Shown here one piece after another: positions 1 through 7,878 of a stretch of 43,080 nucleotides of DNA. The position numbers were made by a program, and so were the translations under genes. Each line of letters begins with the position of its first letter. Position 1 is the first letter of the stretch. Below the pieces are notes generated by a model. The model did not search any database, was not told the DNA's origin, and saw nothing but the letters and a program-made list of their open reading frames with translations. Source of the stretch: Syntrophorhabdaceae bacterium. Lineage in GTDB: Bacteria > Desulfobacterota > Syntrophorhabdia > Syntrophorhabdales > Syntrophorhabdaceae. The stretch lies in assembly GCA_028698615.1 (NCBI GenBank), contig JAQVWF010000020.1, forward strand, positions 1 through 43,080, read 5' to 3'.

Positions 1-77
1 GGGCTCATTCCGTTTTGCGGGTAAGAGATCGCAAGCGTCAAACAACAAGGTTCGGGAGTGCGCAGAAGGGAGTATAA

Positions 78-905
78 ATGTCCATGAATCCGGGTCAATC
101 CAAAAACGAACGTAAGACCATCCGCCGCAATCCCCTTGCCGTGTTCAGCGGGGGGACCGTCATAGGGGTTCTCGGCGGCCTCATTGGCCTGGGAGGGGCT
201 GAGTTCCGCCTTCCGTTGCTTATAGGGGTCTTCGGCTTTGGGGCGCTCGAGGCCGTGATGCTCAATAAGGCCATGAGTCTTGTCGTCGTTGCCGCGGCCC
301 TTCCTTTTCGAGCCGCCGTTGTTCCATTCGCAAGCGTCCTGCAACGCTATGACGTGATTATCACCCTCCTGTCGGGGAGTCTCGCTGGCGCATGGCTGGG
401 GGCCGGCTGGGCCATACGGCTCAGGTCTCAAGGGCTCTATCGCGTTATCTCTGTTCTTCTGATTGGTATCGCAGCCGTCCTTCTATGGGGACATGGCTTG
501 AGTTCGGGGGGCGCACCGTTGTTCCATGGGTGGTTATTGATATCCGTTGGTGTCCTTGCCGGAGTGGGTATCGGCGTGGTTGCGGCATTATTGGGTGTTG
601 CGGGAGGGGAATTGCTTATCCCGACGGTCATGCTGCTGTTCGGTGTGGACCTGAAACTTGCCGGCAGCATAGCGCTGGCCGTCAGCTTGCCGACCATGAT
701 CACCAGTTTTACACGCTACAGCCGCGACAGTGCTTTTGCCGTGATCCGCAGGGAACGACGTTTCCTGGCGATCATGGCTGTGGGTTCTATAGCGGGCGCA
801 TACGTGGGAGGGCGTCTGCTCGGTATTATTCCGACTCCTGTGCTGCTGCCCCTTCTGGCGGCGATACTGGTAATCTCCGCAGTAAAAGTCTGGTACCACA
901 AATAA
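78..905 (+). CDS. TauE/SafE family membrane permease
   Basis: A 275-residue polytopic inner-membrane protein of the TauE/SafE (DUF81) family, which moves sulfonates, sulfite or other organic anions; the substrate cannot be read here. The family's internal duplication is visible: a glycine-rich motif at about residues 30-46 (GVLGGLIGLGGAEFRLP) is echoed at about 165-185 (GVVAALLGVAGGELLIP). About eight hydrophobic segments alternate with short charged loops. The ATG is preceded by a good ribosome-binding site (AAGGGAG, a few bases upstream). It stands alone, about 100 bp before an ABC-F gene that has its own promoter, so no operon partner points to a substrate. Confidence 0.88.
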   Translation: MSMNPGQSKNERKTIRRNPLAVFSGGTVIGVLGGLIGLGGAEFRLPLLIGVFGFGALEAVMLNKAMSLVVVAAALPFRAAVVPFASVLQRYDVIITLLSGSLAGAWLGAGWAIRLRSQGLYRVISVLLIGIAAVLLWGHGLSSGGAPLFHGWLLISVGVLAGVGIGVVAALLGVAGGELLIPTVMLLFGVDLKLAGSIALAVSLPTMITSFTRYSRDSAFAVIRRERRFLAIMAVGSIAGAYVGGRLLGIIPTPVLLPLLAAILVISAVKVWYHK

Positions 906-953
906 ACATCGGTGCGGGGGCCCCGAAGCCCTGGAACCGCCTTCGGTGGTTTC

Positions 954-982
954 TTGCACTTGCCACCCCTTTAGGTTAATAT
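954..982 (+). promoter_or_regulatory. sigma-70 type promoter of the ABC-F gene
   Basis: TTGCAC (954-959), a 17-bp spacer and TAATAT (977-982) match the housekeeping consensus well. Predicted transcription would start near 989, leaving a leader of about 16 nt before the ATG at 1005. It makes the ABC-F gene independent of the permease upstream. Confidence 0.55.
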
Positions 983-1004
983 AGAGCGCTTTACGGGCGC
1001 TGCC

Positions 1005-2861
1005 ATGCTTATCGTCAATAACCTTTCAAAGGCCTACGGGACACAGACACTTTTTGATGGGGCGAGTTTTACCGTCGGGCCGGGGGAGCGCCTCGGGCTC
1101 GTCGGGCGCAACGGGACGGGGAAGACGACGCTCTTCAGGATGATCCTCGGGGAGGAGACTCCCGATTCGGGAGAGATCCATATCCCCCGGGGCTATACCA
1201 TCCGCCACCTTTCCCAGCATATCTCCTTCAGTGAACACTCCGTCCTCGCCGAGGCCTGTGTCAACCTTCCCGTCCACGAGGACGGCCGCGACGAGACGTA
1301 CAAGGCGAAAACGGTGCTCGCCGGACTGGGTTTCAGCGAGGGCGAATTCAGCCTGGACCCGGGGAAACTGAGCGGCGGTTTCCAGGTCCGTCTTAATCTT
1401 GCGAAGATCCTCATTGCACAGCCGATGATGCTCCTTCTTGACGAACCGACGAACTATCTCGATATCGTCTCCATACGGTGGCTGACACAGTTCCTTCGGG
1501 GGTGGAAGGGCGAGATGGTCCTCATCACCCACGAGAGGGATTTCATGGACTCCGTGACGACGCACACCATGGCCATCCACCGCATGAGGATGCGCAAGAT
1601 CGCGGGCACTACCCACAAACTCTACGAGCAGATCATCGAGGAAGAGGAGGTCTACGAGCAGACCCGCGTCAATGAAGAGAAGAAGCGCAAGGAGATAGAG
1701 CTTTTCATCAACCGCTTCCGCGCCCAGGCGACACGGGCGAGGTCCGTTCAATCGAGGGTCCGTCAGCTCCAGAAGAAGGAGAAGATGGAGAAGCTTGCCA
1801 CCCTGGAGAACCTCGAATTCTCCTTCAACGCCGCGCCGTTCCCCGGCAGGTGGCTCATTGAGGCCGACAGCGTGGGTTTTTCCTACGATCCGTCGGGGCC
1901 GGAGCTTATCAGGGATCTCACGATAGCCGTCAAGAAACGCGACCGCATCGGCATTATCGGAAAGAACGGCAAGGGCAAGACAACCCTCCTCAATGTCCTC
2001 GCCGGCGAGCTCAAACCCCGCTGCGGCACGATCACATACAGTCAGAACCTGAAGCTCGGCTATTTCGGGCAGATGAACATCGACCGTCTCGACCCGGAGT
2101 TGACCATAGAGGACGAGATCTGGAGCGTCGAGCCGGGCCGGGGCAAGACCGCCGTGAGGGGGATCTGCGGCGCCATGCTCTTTGACGGCGACAGGGCCCT
2201 CAAAAAGATAGGCGTCCTCTCCGGCGGGGAGAGGAGCCGGGTGCTCCTGGGGAAGCTCCTTGCCGAACCCGCGAATCTTCTCCTCCTCGACGAGCCCACG
2301 AACCATCTCGACATGGAATCCATCGATTCCCTCGTGGAAGCCATCAACAATTTCGACGGCGCCGTGATGATCGTGACCCACAGCGAGATGATACTCGACG
2401 CCGTTGCCGAGAGGCTTATTATCTTCGACGGCAACAAGGTCGATATCTTCGACGGGAGCTACGAGGACTTCCTGTCCCGTGTCGGCTGGGAGGATGAGGC
2501 GCGTGAGGGCGGTGAAGAGCGTGAAGATGCCGCTGCACCTGCCAAAAGCGCCGGCCGGAAGGAATCGAAGAGGCTCAGGGCCGACATCATCAATGAGCGC
2601 TCCCGGGCCATGACCCCGATGAAGAACCGCATCAACGAGATCGAGTCCGCCATCACCGAGGCGGAGGCAGAGCTCGCCCGCGACAACGAGGCCCTCGTCA
2701 CGGCCTCACAGAAGGGCGACGGCAAGGTCATCATGAAATTGTCGTTGTCCATCCACGAGGCAAAACAGCAGATAGACGGCCTATTCGATGAACTTGAGGT
2801 CCTCACCGTGGAACACGATGCGCTGGCCCGCGAGTTCGAGGAACGACTCAGAGAGATATAA
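1005..2861 (+). CDS. ABC-F family ATP-binding protein (Uup/YheS-like)
   Basis: A 618-residue cytoplasmic protein with two ABC ATPase domains in one chain and no membrane segments, the layout of ABC-F translation factors that act at the ribosomal E site. Walker A motifs are GRNGTGKTT (about 34-42) and GKNGKGKTT (about 320). Signature motifs are LSGGFQ and LSGGER, each followed by a Walker B with DEPTNYLD or DEPTNHLD. A charged helical linker rich in K, R and E (about 210-260) separates the domains, as in the P-site tRNA interaction motif. The last ~90 residues are a predicted coiled coil, as in Uup and YheS. Family membership is certain; which ABC-F subgroup is not. It ends only 9 bp from the convergent acyl-CoA dehydrogenase gene. 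Confidence 0.93.
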   Translation: MLIVNNLSKAYGTQTLFDGASFTVGPGERLGLVGRNGTGKTTLFRMILGEETPDSGEIHIPRGYTIRHLSQHISFSEHSVLAEACVNLPVHEDGRDETYKAKTVLAGLGFSEGEFSLDPGKLSGGFQVRLNLAKILIAQPMMLLLDEPTNYLDIVSIRWLTQFLRGWKGEMVLITHERDFMDSVTTHTMAIHRMRMRKIAGTTHKLYEQIIEEEEVYEQTRVNEEKKRKEIELFINRFRAQATRARSVQSRVRQLQKKEKMEKLATLENLEFSFNAAPFPGRWLIEADSVGFSYDPSGPELIRDLTIAVKKRDRIGIIGKNGKGKTTLLNVLAGELKPRCGTITYSQNLKLGYFGQMNIDRLDPELTIEDEIWSVEPGRGKTAVRGICGAMLFDGDRALKKIGVLSGGERSRVLLGKLLAEPANLLLLDEPTNHLDMESIDSLVEAINNFDGAVMIVTHSEMILDAVAERLIIFDGNKVDIFDGSYEDFLSRVGWEDEAREGGEEREDAAAPAKSAGRKESKRLRADIINERSRAMTPMKNRINEIESAITEAEAELARDNEALVTASQKGDGKVIMKLSLSIHEAKQQIDGLFDELEVLTVEHDALAREFEERLREI

Positions 2862-2870
2862 AACCGTTTT

Positions 2871-4013
2871 CTAGAAGATCATCCGTGCGATCGAGTTCTT
2901 CTGGATGTTTCCTGTGCCTTCGTATATCGATGTTATCCTTACATCCCTCAGGGCCCCCTCGAGACCCTGGTCGCGCATGTAACCATAGCCTCCGAGGATG
3001 TCGATGGTCCTGTTGAGCACCCTGATGGCGCACTCCGGTATCGCCAGTTTGACGAGGGAAGAGTACTTCTTCGATTCCGGGTCCTTGTTGTCGTAGAGCC
3101 AGGCCGCCTTGTAGAGAAGGTTCCTGCATTTTTCGATCTCCACGTACATGTCCACGAGATCGTGCTCGACGGACTGGAACCGTATGATCGGCTGGCCGAA
3201 CTGCTTGCGTTTCTTTGCGTAGCCGACGGTTTTTTCGTAGCCATAGAGCATGCTTCCGAACGCCTGCGCCCCTATCACTATCCTGCCGAGCTCGAATCCA
3301 TCGAGGACCATTCTGAGACCCTTGCCGCGCTGACCGAGCACGTTTTCCTTCGGTATCTCGAAATCGCTGAAGACAAGCTCGCCCGATGTGGTTGTGTTGA
3401 TGCCCATCTTCCTGCCCAGGTCGTTTATCTCGAACCGCCCCGGGCCGTTCCTTTCGATAAGCTCGCCGTCGATGATCATTATGCTCTGGCGGTCCGCGTC
3501 CTTTGCGAGAAGCGTGTAGAAATCGGCGTAGCCGGCGTTCGTGGTGAATACCTTGGAGCCGTTAACCGTGTAATGGTCTCCCTTGTCCTCCATCGAGGTC
3601 TTCAGGCTCATGAGGTCGCTGCCGCTGTCAGGTTCGGTGACGCTTATGGCGGAGACATAGCGCCCTTCTATCATGGGCCGGACATATTTCTCCCGCTGTT
3701 CGTCGCTGCCGTACATATCGACGACAAAGCCCGGGATGTATCCAAGGCTCAGGGCCATGCCCATGCCCGGCAGGCACCGGCAGAGTTCTGTGACGGCGAC
3801 GACGTGGCCGAGCGCCCCGTACCCCGAACCACCGAGGTCCTCGGAGAAACCGACGCCTATGATCCCCAGTTCACCGATCTTCGCGTACAATTCCCTTGGG
3901 TACCGGTGCTCATCCTCAAGCTCATGCAGGTGGTCCTGATCCATTTCCTGCGCGCAGAATTCCCTCACCGCGTTCTCAACATCTTTCAGGTCATTGCCGA
4001 TATATGCGTCCAT
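2871..4013 (-). CDS. acyl-CoA dehydrogenase
   Basis: A 380-residue FAD enzyme of the acyl-CoA dehydrogenase family, which introduces the alpha,beta double bond into an acyl-CoA and passes electrons to ETF. Both family signatures are present: AISVTEPDSGSD (about 142-153) and the C-terminal segment with QFGQPI and DILGGYGYMRD. The catalytic base is likely Glu365 in IYEGTGNIQ. The length is the family norm. No ETF, CoA-transferase or hydratase gene is adjacent, so chain length or aromatic substrate cannot be assigned. In a presumed syntroph it could work in fatty-acid, glutarate or benzoyl-CoA-type oxidation. The start ATG is preceded by GGTGAAGAG. Confidence 0.93.
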   Translation of the reverse strand: MDAYIGNDLKDVENAVREFCAQEMDQDHLHELEDEHRYPRELYAKIGELGIIGVGFSEDLGGSGYGALGHVVAVTELCRCLPGMGMALSLGYIPGFVVDMYGSDEQREKYVRPMIEGRYVSAISVTEPDSGSDLMSLKTSMEDKGDHYTVNGSKVFTTNAGYADFYTLLAKDADRQSIMIIDGELIERNGPGRFEINDLGRKMGINTTTSGELVFSDFEIPKENVLGQRGKGLRMVLDGFELGRIVIGAQAFGSMLYGYEKTVGYAKKRKQFGQPIIRFQSVEHDLVDMYVEIEKCRNLLYKAAWLYDNKDPESKKYSSLVKLAIPECAIRVLNRTIDILGGYGYMRDQGLEGALRDVRITSIYEGTGNIQKNSIARMIF

Positions 4014-4196
4014 CGCTCTTCACCGCCTGTTTTGGATTGGTTTTGCCGACTGCATCCATTGTCCTGCGGTTGCCAGTCTTTTGCAAGGAGAAAAAGGATG
4101 GTTTCAGGTTAAGACCTCTTGCTCTTTCAATCTCGGTGGCGGATCAAGGATACTTCTTCACACTGTCCGGAAAGATCGGAACCTTTACACACAGTA

Positions 4197-4205
4197 TGGT
4201 ATACT
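4197..4205 (+). promoter_or_regulatory. extended -10 promoter upstream of the 193-residue gene
   Basis: TGGTATACT is an extended -10 element (TGn plus TATACT at 4200-4205) without a convincing -35. It lies 40 bp before the ATG at 4246, in the 230-bp gap between the divergent acyl-CoA dehydrogenase and this gene. Confidence 0.35.
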
Positions 4206-4245
4206 TGGACCTGGAACATGAAACCGTCTTTTCCCTGGAGGTTCT

Positions 4246-4827
4246 ATGCCCCTTGCTTTTCATTCCCTCAGTCACGGGGAGGTGGCGTTCGGTTTTTTCA
4301 ATATCGATACTGACATGATGCTCCTCGATGTTCACTTCTTCTTTGCCGACGACTTCTCGGCGGCCGTATCGGAACTGGCGTCTTTCCGTGAGGATGGACC
4401 GGCAACGGTGAGCCTCGATGCGTATACCCTTGATCGGGGCCGCATCGGCAACCTGATGGGGGCGATACACGGCATTGAGTTCCAGGGGTTTATCGGCGAT
4501 GTCTACAGGCGATTCCCTTTCCCGGCTGAAGAGGAAAAGTTCAGGCAGCAGCCCGAGGGTTTTGAGAATCACGGTGTCATCGAGGAAATAATTGAGTCCT
4601 ATGCCGGCAAGCGAACCATCTCCATCACCTGCGACGATCGCCGTCATGCCGTGGACATCGGGGGGTACCTCTTCGACAAGCTGGGCTTCCACGCCCTTGT
4701 CCTCTACGTCTGGCGCGGAGGCTACCCGCGCTGGCGCGACAACCTGCGGCCTGCCTGCGTGATGGAGATGATGAATACGATAGAACAGTCCCGTAACCCC
4801 CTTTTCCAGGGCCTGAAACGTTCATGA
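4246..4827 (+). CDS. conserved hypothetical protein (193 residues)
   Basis: I do not recognise a family. The protein is soluble, acidic and without signal peptide or membrane segment. It has an aromatic N-terminal half (GFFNIDTDMMLL, FFFADDF) and a C-terminal half containing ITCDDRRHAVDIGGYLFDKLGF and a tryptophan/arginine-rich WRGGYPRWRDN segment. The start is supported by CTGGAGG five bases before the ATG. Base composition resembles its neighbours. It lies alone between the divergent acyl-CoA dehydrogenase and the heptamer array that precedes the next gene. Its coding character rests on the ribosome-binding site, length and codon use rather than on homology. Confidence 0.7.
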   Translation: MPLAFHSLSHGEVAFGFFNIDTDMMLLDVHFFFADDFSAAVSELASFREDGPATVSLDAYTLDRGRIGNLMGAIHGIEFQGFIGDVYRRFPFPAEEEKFRQQPEGFENHGVIEEIIESYAGKRTISITCDDRRHAVDIGGYLFDKLGFHALVLYVWRGGYPRWRDNLRPACVMEMMNTIEQSRNPLFQGLKRS

Positions 4828-4853
4828 CCTTCAGGATCGGAAGTCTTTCCTCT

Positions 4854-4923
4854 CAATCTGAAATCTGAAACCTGAAACAGATTGCTCTTTACTCTTTACG
4901 CTTCACTCTTTACACTATAGGAC
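4854..4923 (+). repeat. heptameric degenerate tandem array
   Basis: From about 4854 the intergenic DNA can be cut into consecutive 7-bp units with no slip: AATCTGA twice, AACCTGA, AACAGAT, then TGCTCTT, TACTCTT, TACGCTT, CACTCTT and TACACTA. The unit drifts from a CTGAAA type to a CTCTTTA type while the 7-bp phase is kept. It fills the whole gap before the DUF465 gene. Related 7-bp runs occur at about 12801, 24819, 26889, 35819 and 40428. Confidence 0.7.
4888..4916 (+). promoter_or_regulatory. candidate promoter inside the heptamer array
   Basis: TTTACT (4888-4893), a 17-bp spacer and TACACT (4911-4916) give a plausible housekeeping promoter made entirely of array units. Only 8 bp separate the -10 from the ATG at 4925, which has no Shine-Dalgarno sequence, so the transcript would be leaderless. 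Confidence 0.35.
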
Positions 4924-4924
4924 T

Positions 4925-5116
4925 ATGGAAGAAAAGAAAAGCAAAGAGGAACGTTATAACGAAGCCCGTATCCTGCACAAGTCGCTTGACGAAAAGCTTC
5001 AGATGCTCCAGGTGAAGCCATACCTGACAGAGGATGAAGAGCTTGAAGTAAAGCTGCTGAAGAAGAAGAAGCTTTACTTCAAGGATATGATGGAGCGGAT
5101 CAAGAACGAGGAATGA
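4925..5116 (+). CDS. small DUF465/YdcH-like helical protein
   Basis: A 63-residue, highly charged, wholly helical protein. The pattern LDEKLQML...PYLTEDEELEVKLLKKKKLYFKDMMERI fits the DUF465 (YdcH) family: a short antiparallel helical hairpin with a turn at the proline/threonine and a Lys-rich second helix ending in LKDxM. The function of the family is not established. No Shine-Dalgarno sequence precedes the ATG, which follows directly on the heptamer array and a candidate promoter. Confidence 0.75.
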   Translation: MEEKKSKEERYNEARILHKSLDEKLQMLQVKPYLTEDEELEVKLLKKKKLYFKDMMERIKNEE

Positions 5117-5535
5117 TCTTTCCCGCGGTAAGGCTCCTGATCTTCGCCGGCCAGCATGAGAGGGGTTGCCGGGCTTGCGCCGGTTCAGCCTGAGGAAGAC
5201 CATCTTTTCCCCGGTGAGGGGCATCTTTCCGTACAAATCCACCGCCGCCATTTTTATTTCACTTCGCGAGAAAAACCACCCGACGAGATAGACCGCCACG
5301 ACAAAAAGGACCTTATCCTGCTCTCGGCTGGGCTCCGGAGGTCGGATGATTCACCAAGTTCGGAGGATGCTGTCGACAGTTGATCGATTATTTCCTTGCA
5401 AAGCATGCCGAATGGAAGGACAATGGAAAAAAATGCTTCATCGGGGATGATCCTCGGCAGCAGAGGGTTTTCTGATTTCTTAAGAAAATCCACAGCGTAT
5501 AGAGATCAACATTTTCTGACCGGGAGGAGATCGTT
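5117..5535. other. 419-bp gap without a confident gene
   Basis: No RNA gene or repeat was recognised. The minus strand at about 5110-5350 translates to a segment with one clear membrane-like stretch (VLFVVAVYLVGWFF) and then MAAVDLYGKMPLTGEKMVFL, but it has only a GTG at 5299 as start and no stop before it runs antisense through the DUF465 gene; it may be a remnant. The last 140 bp carry the 5' region of the downstream secreted-protein gene, including a TATAGA box (5498-5503) with no good -35, and GGGAGGAG before the ATG. Confidence 0.5.
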
Positions 5536-6816
5536 ATGACCGCTAAAAAGCGATGCCTGATTGTTATCTTGCCGGCCGTCGTATCTTTGATGATCATGGC
5601 GGTGTCACCTGTCTTTTCACAGCAGTGCAGGCAAGTGCCGGGTACCCGCTACAACATTGATAATATCAACAGGTGGCTGCAGGAAGCACAGGGGTTTCTC
5701 GGAGGCTGTTCACGGTCCAGTTATGATGCTTGCAGGCAAGCTGACAAAAGGCTGCAAGAGGCCGATGTGGCCATTATTCAAATCCTGACGGAATGCACTA
5801 TGGGGAACTGCCTGAGGGGCAGGCTGGATGACCTCACAGCCGTGTCACAAAGGCTGGCGAGACTTTCGGGGCAGCTTGTAAGCCAATCAGGGATGCGCAG
5901 GACCTACGATAATACCCTCGTTACTGTGAACAGCTGGAGAAGTACCAGAATGTGCCCGGTGGCCCGGTGTCAACAGTACGCGAACGCGGCGGTTTCCCAT
6001 AACAAGGAGAACCTCGCGAGAAAGTGCGGATTCACGGGTACCAGGTGGACCAGCGACTACAAGGGGCACTATGACTGGTGTTTTACGGCTCCACAGAATC
6101 TGGCCGATTCGGAGACCAGGGCTCGGGCCGACGCACTCAGGCAGTGCCGGACCAACCAGGCCAACCGCGGACCACTCTGCCAGCAGTATGCGCGTACAGC
6201 GGTTTCCCAGAACCAGCAGAACCTCAACAAGAAATGCGGGTATGCAGGCGCCAGATGGACCGGCGACTACCAGGGCCATTACAAATGGTGCCTTGGAAAC
6301 CAGCAGTCCGTTGCCGATTCGGAGACCAGGGCTCGGGCCGACGCACTCAGGCAGTGCCAGGCCAACCAGGCCAACCGGGGGCCTCTTTGTCAAAAATATG
6401 CGAGCACGGCGGTTTCCCAGAACCAGCAGAACCTCGCGAAGAAATGCGGTTACAAGGGAGCCAGGTGGACCGGCGACTACCAGGGTCATTACAAGTGGTG
6501 TCTTGGAAACCAGCAGTCCGTTGCCGATTCGGAGACCAAAGTCAGGGCCGACGAACTCAACCGTTGCCAGTCCAAGCCCAAATCCTGTCCCGGCCCCGGA
6601 ATGACCGTGGTTCACAAGTTTGTGAACCCCCCGCCCTACACCGGAGCGTTGGTGATCTGCCGGGACGGCACAGGGAAGTTGTGGCTGCAGGGTGCCAATG
6701 CCGCCCCGATAGCAAGCCTGACCAGGGGAAAGCTAAACAGGCAGACAGGCTGTTACGACGGGTCAAAGATCGGGGTCCCTGGCAGAACCATCGACGGCAG
6801 ACTTTGCCCGCCCTGA
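5536..6816 (+). CDS. secreted Cys-rich protein with three 70-residue tandem repeats
   Basis: A 426-residue exported protein with a Sec signal peptide (hydrophobic core about 8-25, cleavage probably before QQC near 30). Order: a Cys-containing helical N-domain (about 31-140); three tandem repeats of exactly 70 residues from about residue 145; and a C-terminal domain (about 355-426) with four cysteines. Each repeat has the pattern C-x2-YA-x2-AVS-x-N-x2-NL-x-KKCG-x2-G-x-RWT-x-DY-x-GHY-x-WC, then ADSET and RAD-x-L-x2-C, so four cysteines per repeat, suggesting disulfide-linked modules in the periplasm or outside. I do not assign a named family. The start has GGGAGGAG six bases upstream. It stands alone, with no linked secretion or enzyme gene. 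Confidence 0.88.
   Translation: MTAKKRCLIVILPAVVSLMIMAVSPVFSQQCRQVPGTRYNIDNINRWLQEAQGFLGGCSRSSYDACRQADKRLQEADVAIIQILTECTMGNCLRGRLDDLTAVSQRLARLSGQLVSQSGMRRTYDNTLVTVNSWRSTRMCPVARCQQYANAAVSHNKENLARKCGFTGTRWTSDYKGHYDWCFTAPQNLADSETRARADALRQCRTNQANRGPLCQQYARTAVSQNQQNLNKKCGYAGARWTGDYQGHYKWCLGNQQSVADSETRARADALRQCQANQANRGPLCQKYASTAVSQNQQNLAKKCGYKGARWTGDYQGHYKWCLGNQQSVADSETKVRADELNRCQSKPKSCPGPGMTVVHKFVNPPPYTGALVICRDGTGKLWLQGANAAPIASLTRGKLNRQTGCYDGSKIGVPGRTIDGRLCPP
5968..6585 (+). repeat. three direct repeats of 210 bp within the secreted-protein gene
   Basis: Units begin at the CxxYA cysteine codon at 5968, 6178 and 6388, an exact 210-bp (70-codon) period; the third is cut off near 6585. A 46-bp block starting at 6103 is identical to the block at 6313, and a block of about 37 bp before 6530 is identical to the one ending near 6320. 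Identity at synonymous positions indicates recent duplication or gene conversion. Confidence 0.85.
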
Positions 6817-6941
6817 AAGTGCGGGAACGGGGACGGCGTTGAGTATCTCCTCGACAACCTGCTCCTGGGACCTGCCCTGGAGTCGATTGAAAAAAGACTG
6901 CACCCGCTGGACGCGTCATGGGTCTTGTTTTCGTCTGTGCT

Positions 6942-7673
6942 CTACTTTCCTGCCTGGTTCATGAATCTTTCGATTGCTTCATTTACCGCGGCCGGCTTTT
7001 CGATCATTGCCATGTGGCCGGTGTTCTGAATAAGTTCGAGATGTGCCCCGGCTATGTTCTCGGCGAGATAGCGCGAGTACCCGGGGGGTGTGAAACGGTC
7101 GGCCATGCCGCAGACGACAAGGGTCGGGACCGTGATCGCCCCGATGTCGCCCATGACATTGAACCCGTCGCAGGCGGTGAAGTCGTTGAAGATGGTCCGG
7201 GCGTCGTTCTTCATATACTCCGCGAAGACCTTGTCCTTGAGTGCCGCGGGCACCGTGTCGGAGAAAGCCGTGTCGAGGATCGTCCGTGCCGTTCCCCCCT
7301 TGTCCCTGAGGATGCCTTCGAGTATCTCTGGATAGACCTTGAGCCTTGCGCCCGTCCCGATGAGGATGAGTCCTTTCACGACCTCTGGATGGGACAGGGC
7401 GAGGCGCATCGCAATGGCGCCGCCCATGGAATGACCGGCTATATATGCCGGGCCGCAGGCAGAGTCTTCAAGAGCGCCTGCCACCGCCTCCGCGCAGGCC
7501 TCTATGGAGGCTGACGAATCGCCGCCGGACCTGCCGTGACCCGGAAGGTCAACGAGGACCACCCTGTTCAGCTTCTCGAAATGTGCCTTCTGCGCAAGCC
7601 ATGACAGGGTCGAACCTCCCGCGCCATGGATGAAAACAATGGGAATGCCGTTTCCGTATGTCTCTACGTTCAT
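6942..7673 (-). CDS. alpha/beta-hydrolase fold protein
   Basis: A 243-residue cytoplasmic serine hydrolase. The oxyanion-loop motif FIHGAGGS lies at about 14-21, the nucleophile elbow AGHSMGG puts Ser82 as nucleophile, the acid is probably the Asp in CGMADRF, and the histidine is in NTGHMAMIEKP near the C-terminus. The layout resembles BioH/MhpC-type esterases and C-C hydrolases; the substrate is not predictable. The ATG at 7673 is preferred over one 18 bp upstream because CAGGAG lies six bases before it. A strong promoter is just upstream. Confidence 0.9.
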   Translation of the reverse strand: MNVETYGNGIPIVFIHGAGGSTLSWLAQKAHFEKLNRVVLVDLPGHGRSGGDSSASIEACAEAVAGALEDSACGPAYIAGHSMGGAIAMRLALSHPEVVKGLILIGTGARLKVYPEILEGILRDKGGTARTILDTAFSDTVPAALKDKVFAEYMKNDARTIFNDFTACDGFNVMGDIGAITVPTLVVCGMADRFTPPGYSRYLAENIAGAHLELIQNTGHMAMIEKPAAVNEAIERFMNQAGK

Positions 7674-7693
7674 GATTGTCTCCTGTAGCAAAC

Positions 7694-7722
7694 ATTATAG
7701 GGGATTGGAAGGGGAATTCCAA
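7694..7722 (-). promoter_or_regulatory. sigma-70 type promoter of the hydrolase gene
   Basis: On the minus strand TTGGAA (7722-7717), a 17-bp spacer and a perfect TATAAT (7699-7694). The expected leader is about 14 nt and includes the AGGAG ribosome-binding site. Confidence 0.6.
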
Positions 7723-7878
7723 GCGTGCCCGATGACGGGGCCGCAGGCCGCGGGGTTCCCGGACCCATGCCGCGGGTTGCCCCGCAGATTTTCCTTGTAA
7801 TCCTGGCATTGCTCCAACTATTGTATTCATATCTCGCCACATGTGGTGAAATGAAGATATCCCGGAGGTGGGTTTCTG

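Noticed and set aside
1026-2381. 451-residue open frame on the minus strand opposite the ABC-F gene
   Set aside because: Antisense shadow of a high-GC coding gene; no ribosome-binding site and no recognisable domains.
3162-4112. 316-residue open frame opposite acyl-CoA dehydrogenase
   Set aside because: The acyl-CoA dehydrogenase reading has all family motifs; this frame has none.
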